From Aureococcus anophagefferens (taxonomy: Eukaryota > Sar > Pelagophyceae > Pelagomonadales > Pelagomonadaceae): a stretch of DNA of 64,000 nucleotides. The notes under the pieces were generated by a model. The model was not told the DNA's origin. It made no database searches and saw only the letters and a list, made by a program, of their open reading frames with translations. Position 1 is the stretch's first letter. Each line of letters opens with the position of its first letter. Location of the stretch: assembly GCF_000186865.1 (NCBI RefSeq), contig NW_008705568.1, positions 1,729,529 through 1,793,528 on the forward strand. The letters are read 5' to 3'. This document shows positions 55,218-64,000 of this stretch, in pieces. The position numbers were made by a program, and so were the translations under genes.

Positions 55218-56285
55218 ATGCCCGGGGACGCGCGCCCGGCGGCGCCCTGCCACGTCGGCGAGCGGCCGGCCATCGTGCTCCTCGGCGACTCGCTCACGCA
55301 GTACGGCTTCGGGCCCGAGGGCTGGGCGTCGCGCCTCGCGCACCGCTACCAGCGGCGCGCCGACGTGCTGAACCGGGGCTACAGCGGCTACACGAGCCGC
55401 TGGCTGCTGGCCGCCCCGAGCGCCGCCGCGGTGCCCCACGCCAAGGTCCTCCTCACGGTGATCTGGCTCGGCGCCAACGACGCGGCGCCGAAAAGCGCGC
55501 GGAGCCACGTGCCGCTCGACGAGTTCTCCGAGAACCTCGCGGCCCTCGTGGCCAAAGCGCGGGACCGGAGCGACGACGTCGTCGTCGTGTCCTGCCCGCC
55601 CGTCGACGACCGGGCCTACTTCGACAAGGCGTTCTCGAAGAAGCACCCCGACGCGTCCTTCCGGGACGTGGACCGCACGCGGGCGAGCGCGAAGCGATAC
55701 GCGTTCATCGCCAAACTCGCGGCCCAGCAGGGGGGCGCCGCCTTCTGCGACGTCTTCGAGGCCTTCGACGCGCGGCCCGACGGCGGCCGCGCCCTGCTCA
55801 GCGACGGGCTCCACCTCAACGAGAAGGGCGAGGCGCTCGTCTTCGAGACGCTGCTGCGGACCGTCGACGACCACTGCCCGCGGCTGCGCCTGAGCCCCTG
55901 CGCGGAGACCATGAGCCCGGCCAACGCGGGGTCGTTCTCGCAGCTGCGGCACCACCTGCCCTGGCACAACGTCCTCGACGACCGCGACTACGCGCGCCAG
56001 CTCTGCGACCCGGACCACGCCGCCGCGCTGCCGCGCGACGACTACAGCGCCGCACCGACGCCGCGAACCGGCGCCGCCGATCTCCGGCGCTCGGGATCCG
56101 GCGACGGGAGCTTCTCGGAGTACGGCTCGTCCGGCGACTTCGGCCGCGACTACAACGACAGCCGCGACTTCAGCCGCGACTTCAGCCGCGACTACTCCAT
56201 GCGGACCTCGCGGAGCAGCCGCGGCTCCAAGTCCGACATGAGGCGCTCGGCCTCGGCGTCGTCGCTGCCCCAGATCACGCCCTAG
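55218..56285 (+). CDS. IAH1: IAH1-type SGNH esterase
   Basis: Resembles isoamyl-acetate-hydrolysing esterase. 355 residues, no signal peptide. Block I VLLGDSLTQYG (Ser near 25), GYSGYTSRWLL, block III IWLGANDAAP and the Asp-His motif SDGLHLNEKGEAL (near 195) are all present and in the family's order. About 100 C-terminal residues are an extension with DFSRDFSRDYS repeats and a basic Ser-rich end, probably disordered and phosphorylated. It lies divergent from the YHYH gene with about 120 bp between starts. Confidence 0.85.
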   Translation: MPGDARPAAPCHVGERPAIVLLGDSLTQYGFGPEGWASRLAHRYQRRADVLNRGYSGYTSRWLLAAPSAAAVPHAKVLLTVIWLGANDAAPKSARSHVPLDEFSENLAALVAKARDRSDDVVVVSCPPVDDRAYFDKAFSKKHPDASFRDVDRTRASAKRYAFIAKLAAQQGGAAFCDVFEAFDARPDGGRALLSDGLHLNEKGEALVFETLLRTVDDHCPRLRLSPCAETMSPANAGSFSQLRHHLPWHNVLDDRDYARQLCDPDHAAALPRDDYSAAPTPRTGAADLRRSGSGDGSFSEYGSSGDFGRDYNDSRDFSRDFSRDYSMRTSRSSRGSKSDMRRSASASSLPQITP

Positions 56286-56460
56286 GCGGGCCCCCGCTCC
56301 GGGAGGCGCGGCGCGGCGCCCGGGGCCCGCGGCGTGGAGCGCGCGGGCCCCCGCCCCCCCCGCCGACACCGAGGCCCGCGGCGTGGAGCTCGCGGACCCT
56401 CGCTCCGACGCGGCGCCCCCGCCGCCGACCCTCGATAAACTTGTTCGATCGCGCCCGGCC

Positions 56461-56604
56461 ATGGCCATTTTCGGAAGTATTTTCGGATGCAAGGTGCCGT
56501 TCAAGCCCAAACATGCTCCGGAGCCCGGTCTGATGGAGAGCGTCATGGAGAGCGTGAGCATCCCCAGCAGCAGCCCGGGCGGGGGCCCTGGACTTTCGGC
56601 TTGA
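56461..56604 (+). CDS. Possible upstream ORF overlapping the start of the chromatin gene
   Basis: A 47-codon frame from ATG 56461 (MAIFGSIFGCKVPFKPKHAP) ends in a TGA whose last base is the first base of the next gene's ATG (TGATG, 56602-56606). It may be a translated uORF allowing re-initiation, or the first exon of something else. The flanking 56286-56460 stretch is a GC-rich spacer with poly-C and shows no gene. Confidence 0.35.
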   Translation: MAIFGSIFGCKVPFKPKHAPEPGLMESVMESVSIPSSSPGGGPGLSA

Positions 56605-59192
56605 TGGACGTCGCCAACGCTCGGAGGGAAGCCCGCCTGGACATCGTCGCGTGGCTCGCGGCGCGCGGCTACGACGAGGCTGCGACTGCCGTGCGCGACG
56701 TGTATCCCCTCCCTCGGGCGCTCCTCGCGGGCGCTGCGGTCACGCCGTCGGGGCCCGGGCCCGCGCCCGAGCTCGCGCCCGCGCCGCTCGCGTCCGCCGA
56801 GGCGGTGGACGACGCCGAGGCGCCCGAGGACGACCCCGAGCGTCCGGTCAGCGAGGAGTCCGAGGGCGACGGCGAGGAGACGGAGGACGAGTGGGCGCCG
56901 GCGGACCGCGTCAAGGTCGAAGCCGAGGCGCCCGTCGACGTCGACGCCGAGCCCGAGTCCGAAGCCCGTCACGACGAGGAGGACGACGACGACGACGAGG
57001 ATGAAGAGGACGAGGCGCCGGCGACCCTCCCGGCCCGCGCCGAGCCCGAGTCCGTGGCTCAAGTCCAGGACGACGACGACGACGACGACGACGAGGAGGA
57101 GGAGGAGGAGGACGACGACGACTACGACGACGACGACGAGGCGCCGGCGCCGGTGCGGCGGAGCTCGCGGGGCGTCGCGCCGGCGGTCGTCGACCGGAAG
57201 ACCTTCGAAAGGCGCCTCTGGCGTCGGCTCAAGCACGAGGAGGACTGGGACGTCGTGCGGATGCCCAAGCGGCTCCACAGATTCGAGGAGTGGGCGTATT
57301 GCGCGCCGGAGGCGCTCGACGGCGGCAGGATCACCGCGGACGCGGCGCTCGGCGTCAACGTATTCGGAAAGCAGCAGCTCTGGGACCACGCGGTCGCCCG
57401 CAACTGGAAGATGGACGCGCCGGCGGGGCCCTCGGCGCCGCCGCCGCCCCCGCGCGGCGCCGCGGCGCCCGCGACGCCCGCGGCGCCGAAGCCGCGGAAG
57501 CGCGCGGCCGCGCCGGCCGCCGAGGCGACCGCGGCGAAGCGGCCCCGCGCGCCGGACGCCGCGACGCCGGACGCCGACGAGTTCATCACGAACTCGAGGA
57601 GCCGCGTCGTCGACGACCACGGCGTCGTCGAGTATCGCGGCGCCGGCGCGGCCAAGTACGTCGCGCGCGCCGCGGTCGGCGGCGAGCTGCTCGGTATCTT
57701 CGCGACGAGGCGCGAGGCGTGCGAGGCCGTCGACGGCCACCCGGACACGGTCTGCGTCTGCGGCTCGTGCGAGGTGCCGCCCGAGGGCCGCGACCGCCGC
57801 TGGGCCAAGTGCGCGTGGCGCGGCCCGGGCGGGTCGAGGGGCCGCTGCGGCGGCTACGTGCACCGCGCGTGCGTCGGCATGTCCGAGGACGACGCGCCGC
57901 CGCGCGGCTGGCACTGCGCCCTCTGCGCGGACGAGCGCGGGTCCTTCGTGTCCTCCGTCGAGGGCGGGAGCGACGCCGAGGACGACGCGGCCGACGAGTC
58001 GGACCCGCGCGCGCGCGCCGCCGCGTTCGCGGCCTCGCTCGACGAGCGAGAGCGAAAGCGGTTCGGCATGCTCAAGACCGACACACGACAGAACTGGCCC
58101 TGCGTCGTCATGGATCCGGCCCTGTTGCGCTCCAAGCCCGCCGCCGAGCTCTACCTCTCCAAGCCGCCGCCGACGCACTCCCTCGTCTTGTATTTGGCGG
58201 CGCCGCCGAACGAGGCCTGGGGCTGCGTGCCGCGCGGCGATCGCCTCGCGGCATTTGACAAACGAGCCACGTACGAGCCCAGGAAGCTGAAGCCGAAGCA
58301 GCGCGCGAACTTCGACGCCGCGATCAAGGCGGCGCGCGCGCTGAAAGAGCGCGCTCGGGCCGAGCGGCTGCCCGCGGCGCTGCGCGACGCGAACCTCGAC
58401 GCGGCGAGGCCGGCCCCGCGCGGCCCCCGGCGCGCGCGGCTGCCGCTCGTCGGCCGCCTCCTGCGACTGCCCGGCGACCGCGAGGTCCGCGTCGTCGACG
58501 TCGAGGGCGGCGTCGTCCGCTGCGGCGCCGGCGGCGACGCGGAGACCCTGCCGCTGGCCGCGGCCTACGAGGGTCTCCGGGCCCACGCGGGCTGGGAGGA
58601 GGCGCGCGAACTGGCGGGCCGGGGCCAGCGCCTGAATTTTGTCTCCAAAGTGAAGCCGTGCGGCGAGTGCAAGCACTGCCTCGACTCCCCGAAGTACGGG
58701 GGCCCGGGGACCTCCAAACAAGCCTGCGTGTTGCGCCAGGCCGACAAGCTGCGTTTGTCCGAAGGCTTCCTCGACCTCTCCTGCTTCTCACCGGCCCACA
58801 TCGCCGCGAATAGAAAGCGCGCCCGTTTGCTCATCCAGGCCGCGGAGCGTCCGCCGGCGGAGCCGCCGCGGGCCGCCGCCGCGGTTCCGGCGCCGAGTCC
58901 GGTCGCGGCGCCGGCGCCGAGTCCCGTCGCGGCGCCGGCGCCGGAGCCGACGCCGAAGCCTCCGCAGGAGTGCCCCGTCTGCTGGAATGAGTTCGATTTC
59001 GCTGAAATGGTGCCCAGCTCGGACCAGTGCGAGCACGTCATGTGCCGCGCGTGCCTCGTCGCCTGGCGCGACACGTGCTCGCAGCAGGCCCACAACACGA
59101 CCTTGCGCAGCGGCGTGCGAATCAAGTGCCCCCTCTGCCGGAAGCCCAGCCGCGTCGCCGAGTCCGAATCCGAGGCAGACGTCGAGTGCTAA
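56604..59192 (+). CDS. PHD/CXXC/RING chromatin protein
   Basis: 862 residues. After an acidic Asp/Glu-rich N-terminal third come a PHD finger (about 383-442; VCVCGSCEVPPEGRDRRWAK and WHCALCADE), a PWWP-like strand region (about 497-550; NWPCVVMDP), a CXXC zinc finger (about 683-715; KPCGECKHCLDSPKYGG, KQACVLRQ), which in known proteins binds unmethylated CpG DNA, and a C-terminal RING (about 790-851; CPVCWNEFDFAEMV, CEHVMCRACLVAW, KCPLCRKP). The combination points to a chromatin-bound E3 ligase that reads CpG DNA and histone tails. The domain set is clear, but the exact family is not. No intron is seen. Confidence 0.78.
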   Translation: MDVANARREARLDIVAWLAARGYDEAATAVRDVYPLPRALLAGAAVTPSGPGPAPELAPAPLASAEAVDDAEAPEDDPERPVSEESEGDGEETEDEWAPADRVKVEAEAPVDVDAEPESEARHDEEDDDDDEDEEDEAPATLPARAEPESVAQVQDDDDDDDDEEEEEEDDDDYDDDDEAPAPVRRSSRGVAPAVVDRKTFERRLWRRLKHEEDWDVVRMPKRLHRFEEWAYCAPEALDGGRITADAALGVNVFGKQQLWDHAVARNWKMDAPAGPSAPPPPPRGAAAPATPAAPKPRKRAAAPAAEATAAKRPRAPDAATPDADEFITNSRSRVVDDHGVVEYRGAGAAKYVARAAVGGELLGIFATRREACEAVDGHPDTVCVCGSCEVPPEGRDRRWAKCAWRGPGGSRGRCGGYVHRACVGMSEDDAPPRGWHCALCADERGSFVSSVEGGSDAEDDAADESDPRARAAAFAASLDERERKRFGMLKTDTRQNWPCVVMDPALLRSKPAAELYLSKPPPTHSLVLYLAAPPNEAWGCVPRGDRLAAFDKRATYEPRKLKPKQRANFDAAIKAARALKERARAERLPAALRDANLDAARPAPRGPRRARLPLVGRLLRLPGDREVRVVDVEGGVVRCGAGGDAETLPLAAAYEGLRAHAGWEEARELAGRGQRLNFVSKVKPCGECKHCLDSPKYGGPGTSKQACVLRQADKLRLSEGFLDLSCFSPAHIAANRKRARLLIQAAERPPAEPPRAAAAVPAPSPVAAPAPSPVAAPAPEPTPKPPQECPVCWNEFDFAEMVPSSDQCEHVMCRACLVAWRDTCSQQAHNTTLRSGVRIKCPLCRKPSRVAESESEADVEC

Positions 59193-59200
59193 AACAAAAC

Positions 59201-61936
59201 TTATCGCCCGTCGTCACGGTCGTCGTCGTCGTCGTCGTCGCTGTACATCGCGCACTCGACGTCGACGACGACGTCCTCGGCGAGCGTAAAGGCCCGGAGG
59301 TGGACCGACAGCGTCAGCGGGGCTCGCTTCGTCGGCCTCGCGGCGAGGACCTGCGCCGCGCGCTCCCCGGGGAGGACGAAGAGGTCCTGCGCGCGCTCGA
59401 GGAAGAGGGGCCAGAGCGCGGCGCCGTCCTCGAAGACCGCGAAGGAGGGGTCGACGACGACGCCGGCGGCGGCCTCGACGGCGACGGCGATCCTGGCCCC
59501 GAAGGGGCCGTCGCGGTCGCAGGTCGCCGTAAGATTCGCGGCCGTCGTCCCCTTCCGGCGGAGCGCGCCGAGCGCCGAGTAGTCGGGCCCCGCGTTTCCG
59601 GGAGACGCGAGCCAGTAGGCGTTCGTCTCTTCCCCCGCGGCGAGGCGCAACAAGCACGTCGTCGCCGTGCAGGCCGCCGGCGCCGCCGCGACGAGGCCCG
59701 TGCGCGCCGCCGACGTCGGCGCGACGGCCCCGACGGCCGCGGACGCCGCCGCGAGCGGCGCGCCGTCGAGCGAGAACCACCGGAGACTCGCGCGTCCCGG
59801 AGCCCAGGCCTCGTCGAGCGCCGTGTTGGAGAGGACGACCTCGCGGGAGCGCTGGTCGAGGATCACCGCGCGGGCGCCGTTCGCCGCCGCGGCGCCGCGG
59901 TGGCCGCCCGTGGGCTCGAGCCACCAGTCGTAGAGAAAGCCCCGCAGCGACGGCCAGGGCGACTGCGTCTTCCACATGATCACGCCCGAGTACCACTCGA
60001 AGGCGCGCGCCGCAAAGGACTCGAAGAGGAGCTGGTACTGCTGGAACTGCGCCAGCGAACAGAACGCGACCCAGTCGGCGAGGTTTTCCGGGTCGCCGTA
60101 GGCGTAGCAGTGGTCGTAGGCCCCCGTCGCGAAGGACTCGAAGCGGTGCAGTTTCCAGGCTGCGGGCACGGCGCCGCCGCGCGTCGGGGCGACGAGGTCC
60201 CTCGCTTCCAAAAAACGCGCGAGCCCCTCCACGGAGCCCGGCGCGGACGCGGAGCCGATCTCCGGCTGGAGCGAGATCTTGAGGTCCGGATACTTGGTCG
60301 CGTTGAGGCCCGGGTTCCGGTCGCTCCACGTCTTCGCCATAAGCATGCCGTACGGCCCGTCCTTCGCGACGAGGGCGTAGGCGTCGTCGTGCAGCGACTC
60401 GTTGCCGCCCAGCACCCCCCCGTCCATCGTCGACGGCAGCACGAGCTTCAAACCGTCGTGCGCGGCAACAGCAGCGAGGATCGCCGCCCAGAGGTCCGGC
60501 GGCGGCGACCGCTCCCTCGGGTAGAGCTCGTTGCCCCCGCCGAGCCAGAGCAGGCTCGCGAAGCGCCGCAGCCGCTTCACGGCGTCGACGACGGCGACGC
60601 CGTACGCGCCGTGGTCGTCCGGCGAGTCGTAGGACCCGGCCCAGCGGCCGTTGTTGTCGCCCGTCATCCAGAACTCCTGGTACACTAGGACTCCCAGGCG
60701 GTCGCAGGCGTCGTAGAACGCGTCGGCCTCGGCGACGCCGCCGCCCCAGACCCGGATCAAATTGAGCCCCGCGGCCGCGTGGAGTTGGACCTCGTCGTCG
60801 TAGCGCCGCGCGTCCGCGGAGAACCGCCACAGCGCGTCCGTGGCGATCCAGTTGCCGCCGCGCAGGAAGACGCGCCGCCCGTTGACTTTGAAGGCGCGGC
60901 CCTCGGTGCGCGGGTCGATATAGGTGGCGAAGGTGCGGAACCCGAAGGCGACGGCGGTCGTAAAGTTCCCGAGCGAAAACGTCGCGACGTTGAGCGCCGC
61001 GCCCCCGTAGGCCGCCGACGAGCCCCGGGGCCACCAGAGGTCGAGGCCCGCGACGTCGACCTCGGCGCGGAGCTCCGCCGTCGCGCCCGGGTCCACGGAG
61101 AACGGCAGCGAGACGGCTCGGCCCGCGACGGACGCGAGGACCGCGCCCGTCTTTCCCTCCTCCCCCAAATTCGTCACGGACGCGACGACGGCCACGCGGC
61201 CGTCGGCGCTCGCTCCGCAGGACCCGGCCGCCTCGCAGGCGAGCTCGAGCGTCAGCACCGCGGCGTCGCGGAGCTGGAGCGATGTTACCGCCGTCAAAGC
61301 GGGAACGCCGAAGAAGCCCGTGGACCGGTCCGGGATGGCCTGCTGCCAGTCCCAGCCCAGGGTGAACTGGGCCGTGACGTCCCGCGCCAGCGCGTGGTCG
61401 CCGCCCTGGCCGCAGGTCGCGTTCGGGTCCGCGCACGTCGGCGAACCGCAGTGGTCCGGCGGCGCGACCACGAGAGCGAGCGCCGCCGCGCCTTCCGGCA
61501 ACACGTAGCGCCGCCGCGCGAACATGCCGCCGAAGGCGTCCGCGGACGCGACGGCCGCGCCGTCGGCGTAGACCGCCGCGCGGTAGTTCGCGCCGGGGAT
61601 TTCGAGGAGCCGGCCCGCGCAGCCCTCGAGCTCCCGCTCCCAGCGGAGCGTGTAGAAGGCCCGGCCCGTCGCGTTGACGTCGCGGATAGCAGCAAGGTTG
61701 CTGCTAAAATAGGCGTCTACGACTCCCTCGCCGGTCCGCAGCGCCGGCGGCGTCGCGAAGAGCGACGCGTCGTCGGCCGATGCGTTCGCCAGCAACGCCG
61801 CCAGGGCCGTCGTCGGCAGCGGCGGCGACGGCCAGGACGTCTCGCATTTCGCGGCGCCGGCGGCCCGGCAGACGCGCCAGCCATGGCGCAGGTCGCACGG
61901 GTCCGCCGCCAGCGCCGTGCCCAGCAAAATGAACAT
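59201..61936 (-). CDS. Secreted glycoside hydrolase family 2 enzyme (beta-mannosidase/exo-glucosaminidase-like)
   Basis: 911 residues with signal peptide (MFILLGTALAADP). GH2 sandwich and barrel features: YTLRWERELEGCAGR, FKVNGRRVFLRGGNWIATDA, LNLIRVWGGGVAEADAFYD, YQEFWMTGDN, the acid/base Glu in LGGGNELYP (near 469) and a candidate nucleophile in LQPEIGSAS (near 559). WYSGVIMWKTQSPWP and RGFLYDWWLEPTGGH match the mannosylglycoprotein endo-beta-mannosidase and exo-beta-glucosaminidase group rather than beta-galactosidase. The C-terminus ends in a poly-Asp tail. Its ATG (61936) is divergent from the FAD-oxidoreductase gene, with about 105 bp between starts. Confidence 0.82.
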   Translation of the reverse strand: MFILLGTALAADPCDLRHGWRVCRAAGAAKCETSWPSPPLPTTALAALLANASADDASLFATPPALRTGEGVVDAYFSSNLAAIRDVNATGRAFYTLRWERELEGCAGRLLEIPGANYRAAVYADGAAVASADAFGGMFARRRYVLPEGAAALALVVAPPDHCGSPTCADPNATCGQGGDHALARDVTAQFTLGWDWQQAIPDRSTGFFGVPALTAVTSLQLRDAAVLTLELACEAAGSCGASADGRVAVVASVTNLGEEGKTGAVLASVAGRAVSLPFSVDPGATAELRAEVDVAGLDLWWPRGSSAAYGGAALNVATFSLGNFTTAVAFGFRTFATYIDPRTEGRAFKVNGRRVFLRGGNWIATDALWRFSADARRYDDEVQLHAAAGLNLIRVWGGGVAEADAFYDACDRLGVLVYQEFWMTGDNNGRWAGSYDSPDDHGAYGVAVVDAVKRLRRFASLLWLGGGNELYPRERSPPPDLWAAILAAVAAHDGLKLVLPSTMDGGVLGGNESLHDDAYALVAKDGPYGMLMAKTWSDRNPGLNATKYPDLKISLQPEIGSASAPGSVEGLARFLEARDLVAPTRGGAVPAAWKLHRFESFATGAYDHCYAYGDPENLADWVAFCSLAQFQQYQLLFESFAARAFEWYSGVIMWKTQSPWPSLRGFLYDWWLEPTGGHRGAAAANGARAVILDQRSREVVLSNTALDEAWAPGRASLRWFSLDGAPLAAASAAVGAVAPTSAARTGLVAAAPAACTATTCLLRLAAGEETNAYWLASPGNAGPDYSALGALRRKGTTAANLTATCDRDGPFGARIAVAVEAAAGVVVDPSFAVFEDGAALWPLFLERAQDLFVLPGERAAQVLAARPTKRAPLTLSVHLRAFTLAEDVVVDVECAMYSDDDDDDDRDDGR

Positions 61937-62041
61937 GGCTGCCAGTGCGGAATCGGCAGAGGCATTCGCGAGCGTCAACTTGACATCAACTTGCAGCGTC
62001 CAAAACTGTCGTGAGCAGCGAGCGCCACAGAATCCGGAAGC

Positions 62042-63950
62042 ATGGCGCTGCCCAAGCTCTTGCTGCCGCTCCTCGTCGCGTCGTCCGCGGCCGACTCGTT
62101 GCCGACGTGCATCGTCGGCGGCGGCATCGGCGGCGCCACTCGGCGTCCCCGTCGACGGTTTCTTGAGAGCGCTTGGCACCACCATCGTTATCGACACTCT
62201 GGTAGGCGTCGCCGTCGCGGACTATATCAAGACGAACGCGGACACGCCGGTGATCATCTTCGAGAAGGAGGCGCGGCTCGGCGGCAAGATCCGCACGTCC
62301 TACGCCGGGTCCCAGACCAACGGCGGGTCCGTGCGGGCGACGTCCGAGGTCGCGGCCGTGCGCGGCGGCGGCGACGGTGTGAGCGCCGCCGGCGGCGGCT
62401 ACGTGCTCGGCGCCGGCGGCGTCGTGCCCCAGGAGCTCGGCGCGTGCTACACGTCCCCGGACTACACGCGCATCAACGCGCTCCTCGAGGAGCTCAATTT
62501 AGGCGACCAGGTCGACACGGTGCCGCCGCGCTACGTGCACGCGTCCTCGGGGAGCGCCGGCGTGAGCCTCGCGCAGTACACGCTGACGTTCCTGCTGCAG
62601 CTGCCGGCCGTCGCCGCGCAGCTCCCCGCGGGCTGCTACGACGGCAGCGTCGACATGACCACGGTCTGCGCGCCGTCGGTCGTCGGCATCTGCCTCACGA
62701 AGCTCGCGCTCTACGGCGCGCGCCACGCGGAGATCTTCGGCGACTACGCCTCCGGCGGGCGGCTCCCGAGGATCGCCGACCTGAGCGTCATCGACGGCAC
62801 GTTCGGCGAGTGGCTGGACCGCGAGGACTTCACGGAGCTGCGCCCGATCCTGGACATCTTCCAGGAGTCGCAGGGCTACGGCGCGCTGGACGTCATCCCC
62901 GCGTACTACGGGCTGCTGTGGAGCACGCCGCAGGCGCTGAAGCTCACGGAGCAGCAGCTCACGGGCGCGACGGGCGGCGAGGACCTCGACCCGAAGATCC
63001 TGGTGCCGGGCTTCTCGGAGCTCGTCGAGCGGCTCGCGCTCCGGAGCGGCGCGGACGTGCGCCTCTCGACGACGGTCGTCCGCGTCGAGCGGTCGGGCGG
63101 CGCCGCGGCCGTCTTCTCCGCGGACGCGGCCGGGGCCTACGCGAAGACGTCCTGCGGGCGCGTCGTACTCAACGTGCCCGTGCCGGACGTCGAGGCCCAG
63201 GACCTGCTCGCGCTCACGGACGCCGAGGCGGCGATCCTGGGCGACCTCGGCCGCTGCAACGAGTGGCAGACCTACCTCCTGCGCGCGGAGGACCCCGGCG
63301 ACCTCATGTACGTCGACACGTGGCCGGCGAACTACGTGCAGCCCGGCGAGCTCGCGACGACGCGGTTCACGGCGCGCTTCGTCGACGATTCCGAGGCCAA
63401 CGACGGCCCGGAGGAGTTCGTCGCGCTGGCGCTGAACAGCTCGGGCGTGGACGAGGCCGACGTCCGCGCGCGGGTCGTCGGCGAGGCCGAGGCGCTCGGC
63501 GCGACGGGCGTCGCGGTCGTCGACAGCTTCCGCGCGCCGAACTACAACTGCCGCTTCTCCCGGGAGGGTGTGCAGCAGGGCAAGCCCTGGGACCTCGACG
63601 ACCTCCAGGGCGCCGACGCCGTCTTCTTCGTCGGCGGGTCCTACGTCTTCGAGGCCATGGAGCCCATCCTCGCCCACGTCCAGGACGCCGGCGGCGTCGG
63701 CGAGGCCGTCGTCGCGCACATCCTCGCGACCGCGCCGTCGCCGGCGCCGACGGCGCCGGGCGGCGACGACGACGACGACGGCTCGAAGGAGTGGCTCTAC
63801 TTCGCCGCGGGCGTCGGCCTCGTCATCATGCTCGCGCTCGCGGCCATCGTCATCGGCTACGGCACGCACGTCCAGCACAAACGCCAAATCCGAGAAATCC
63901 AGGCGAAGAAGGCCGTCGAGCTCACCGCGGCCCCGGGCACGATGGCCTAG
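62042..63950 (+). CDS. FAD-dependent oxidoreductase, prenylcysteine-oxidase-like, membrane-anchored
   Basis: Exons 62042-62132 and 62206-63950 sum to 1,836 nt (611 residues). A signal peptide (MALPKLLLPLLVASSAADS) is followed at once by the Rossmann motif CIVGGGIGG|VAVADYIKT, which is completed only when the 73-nt GC-AG intron is removed; downstream VIIFEKEARLGGKIRTSYAG binds FAD. The C-terminal FAD segment is GADAVFFVGGSYVFEAMEPI. It ends with a transmembrane helix (WLYFAAGVGLVIMLALAAIV) and a short cytosolic tail, so the enzyme faces a lumen or the outside. Amine-oxidase and prenylcysteine-oxidase families share this layout; the substrate is open. Confidence 0.75.
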
Positions 63951-64000
63951 GGCCCGTCGGCGACGCCCGCGCGCCCGCGCGCGCCGGTGGTGTCGAGCAC

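Noticed and set aside
56275..58721. A 1,181-residue open frame on the minus strand
   Set aside because: It lies opposite the PHD/CXXC/RING gene and shows only Arg/Val/Leu-rich low-complexity sequence, the typical antisense image of a GC-rich gene.
1..64000. tRNA, rRNA or CRISPR-like arrays
   Set aside because: No clover-leaf-like sequence or spaced short repeats were noticed; the only tandem arrays are the 49-bp repeat and the coding minisatellite.

Overview
The window looks like nuclear DNA of a stramenopile alga, most likely a pelagophyte related to Aureococcus. This is inference from several signs. The sequence is very GC-rich and compact, with about 30 genes in 64 kb on both strands and short or no spacers. 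Introns are few. Plastid-type N-termini occur (a signal peptide, then F at +1, in an inositol-phosphatase-like enzyme and in protochlorophyllide reductase). There is a selenoprotein with an in-frame TGA. Most strikingly, many introns are copies of a short repeated element, the 'introner elements' known from Aureococcus and Micromonas. The sequence has one assembly gap (14491-14671, 181 N).

Layout. 1-6 kb: end of an unknown gene, a PX-domain sorting nexin, a secreted SGNH hydrolase, a 2-oxoglutarate oxygenase, and a gene fusing two RRMs to a U-box that carries three introner-type introns of different age. 6.6-19.3 kb: a sulfatase, two ~90% identical membrane proteins in inverted orientation around 3 kb of other genes, an alpha/beta hydrolase, a tail-anchored GTPase-like protein interrupted by the gap, a plastid inositol-phosphatase-like enzyme, and a coiled-coil/RelA-SpoT-like/LRR protein. 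19.8-30 kb: a glycosyltransferase with two introners, two tightly packed small genes, a PRCC homologue, a PDZ protein with an introner, an unknown gene, then a deiodinase-like selenoprotein lying in frame behind a RING/ubiquitin-like protein. 30-47 kb: a membrane protein, an EFL1-type ribosome-assembly GTPase, a 1.8-kb gene-free stretch, a 2,520-residue SPRY/RelA-SpoT-like/LRR protein with two introners, a DUF5672-like glycosyltransferase with one introner, and SAS-6. 47-64 kb: light-dependent protochlorophyllide reductase divergent from a plastid ferredoxin-like gene, a lumenal FKBP, a large YHYH/proline-rich surface protein, an IAH1-type esterase, a PHD/CXXC/RING chromatin protein, a GH2 glycosidase and an FAD oxidoreductase.

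The system that stands out is the introner set. Seven well-preserved copies and two decayed ones all sit exactly where an intron is needed to restore an open reading frame. For eight of the nine, the intron starts at the first base of an 8-bp target-site duplication (always GT or GC) and ends at the AG of the element's own inverted terminal repeat, so splicing restores the pre-insertion coding sequence. Summed exon lengths are multiples of three in every intron-containing gene model. Copies are used as introns in both orientations. The second highlight is the selenoprotein locus, where two in-frame TGA codons connect a RING/ubiquitin-like reading frame to a deiodinase-like one.
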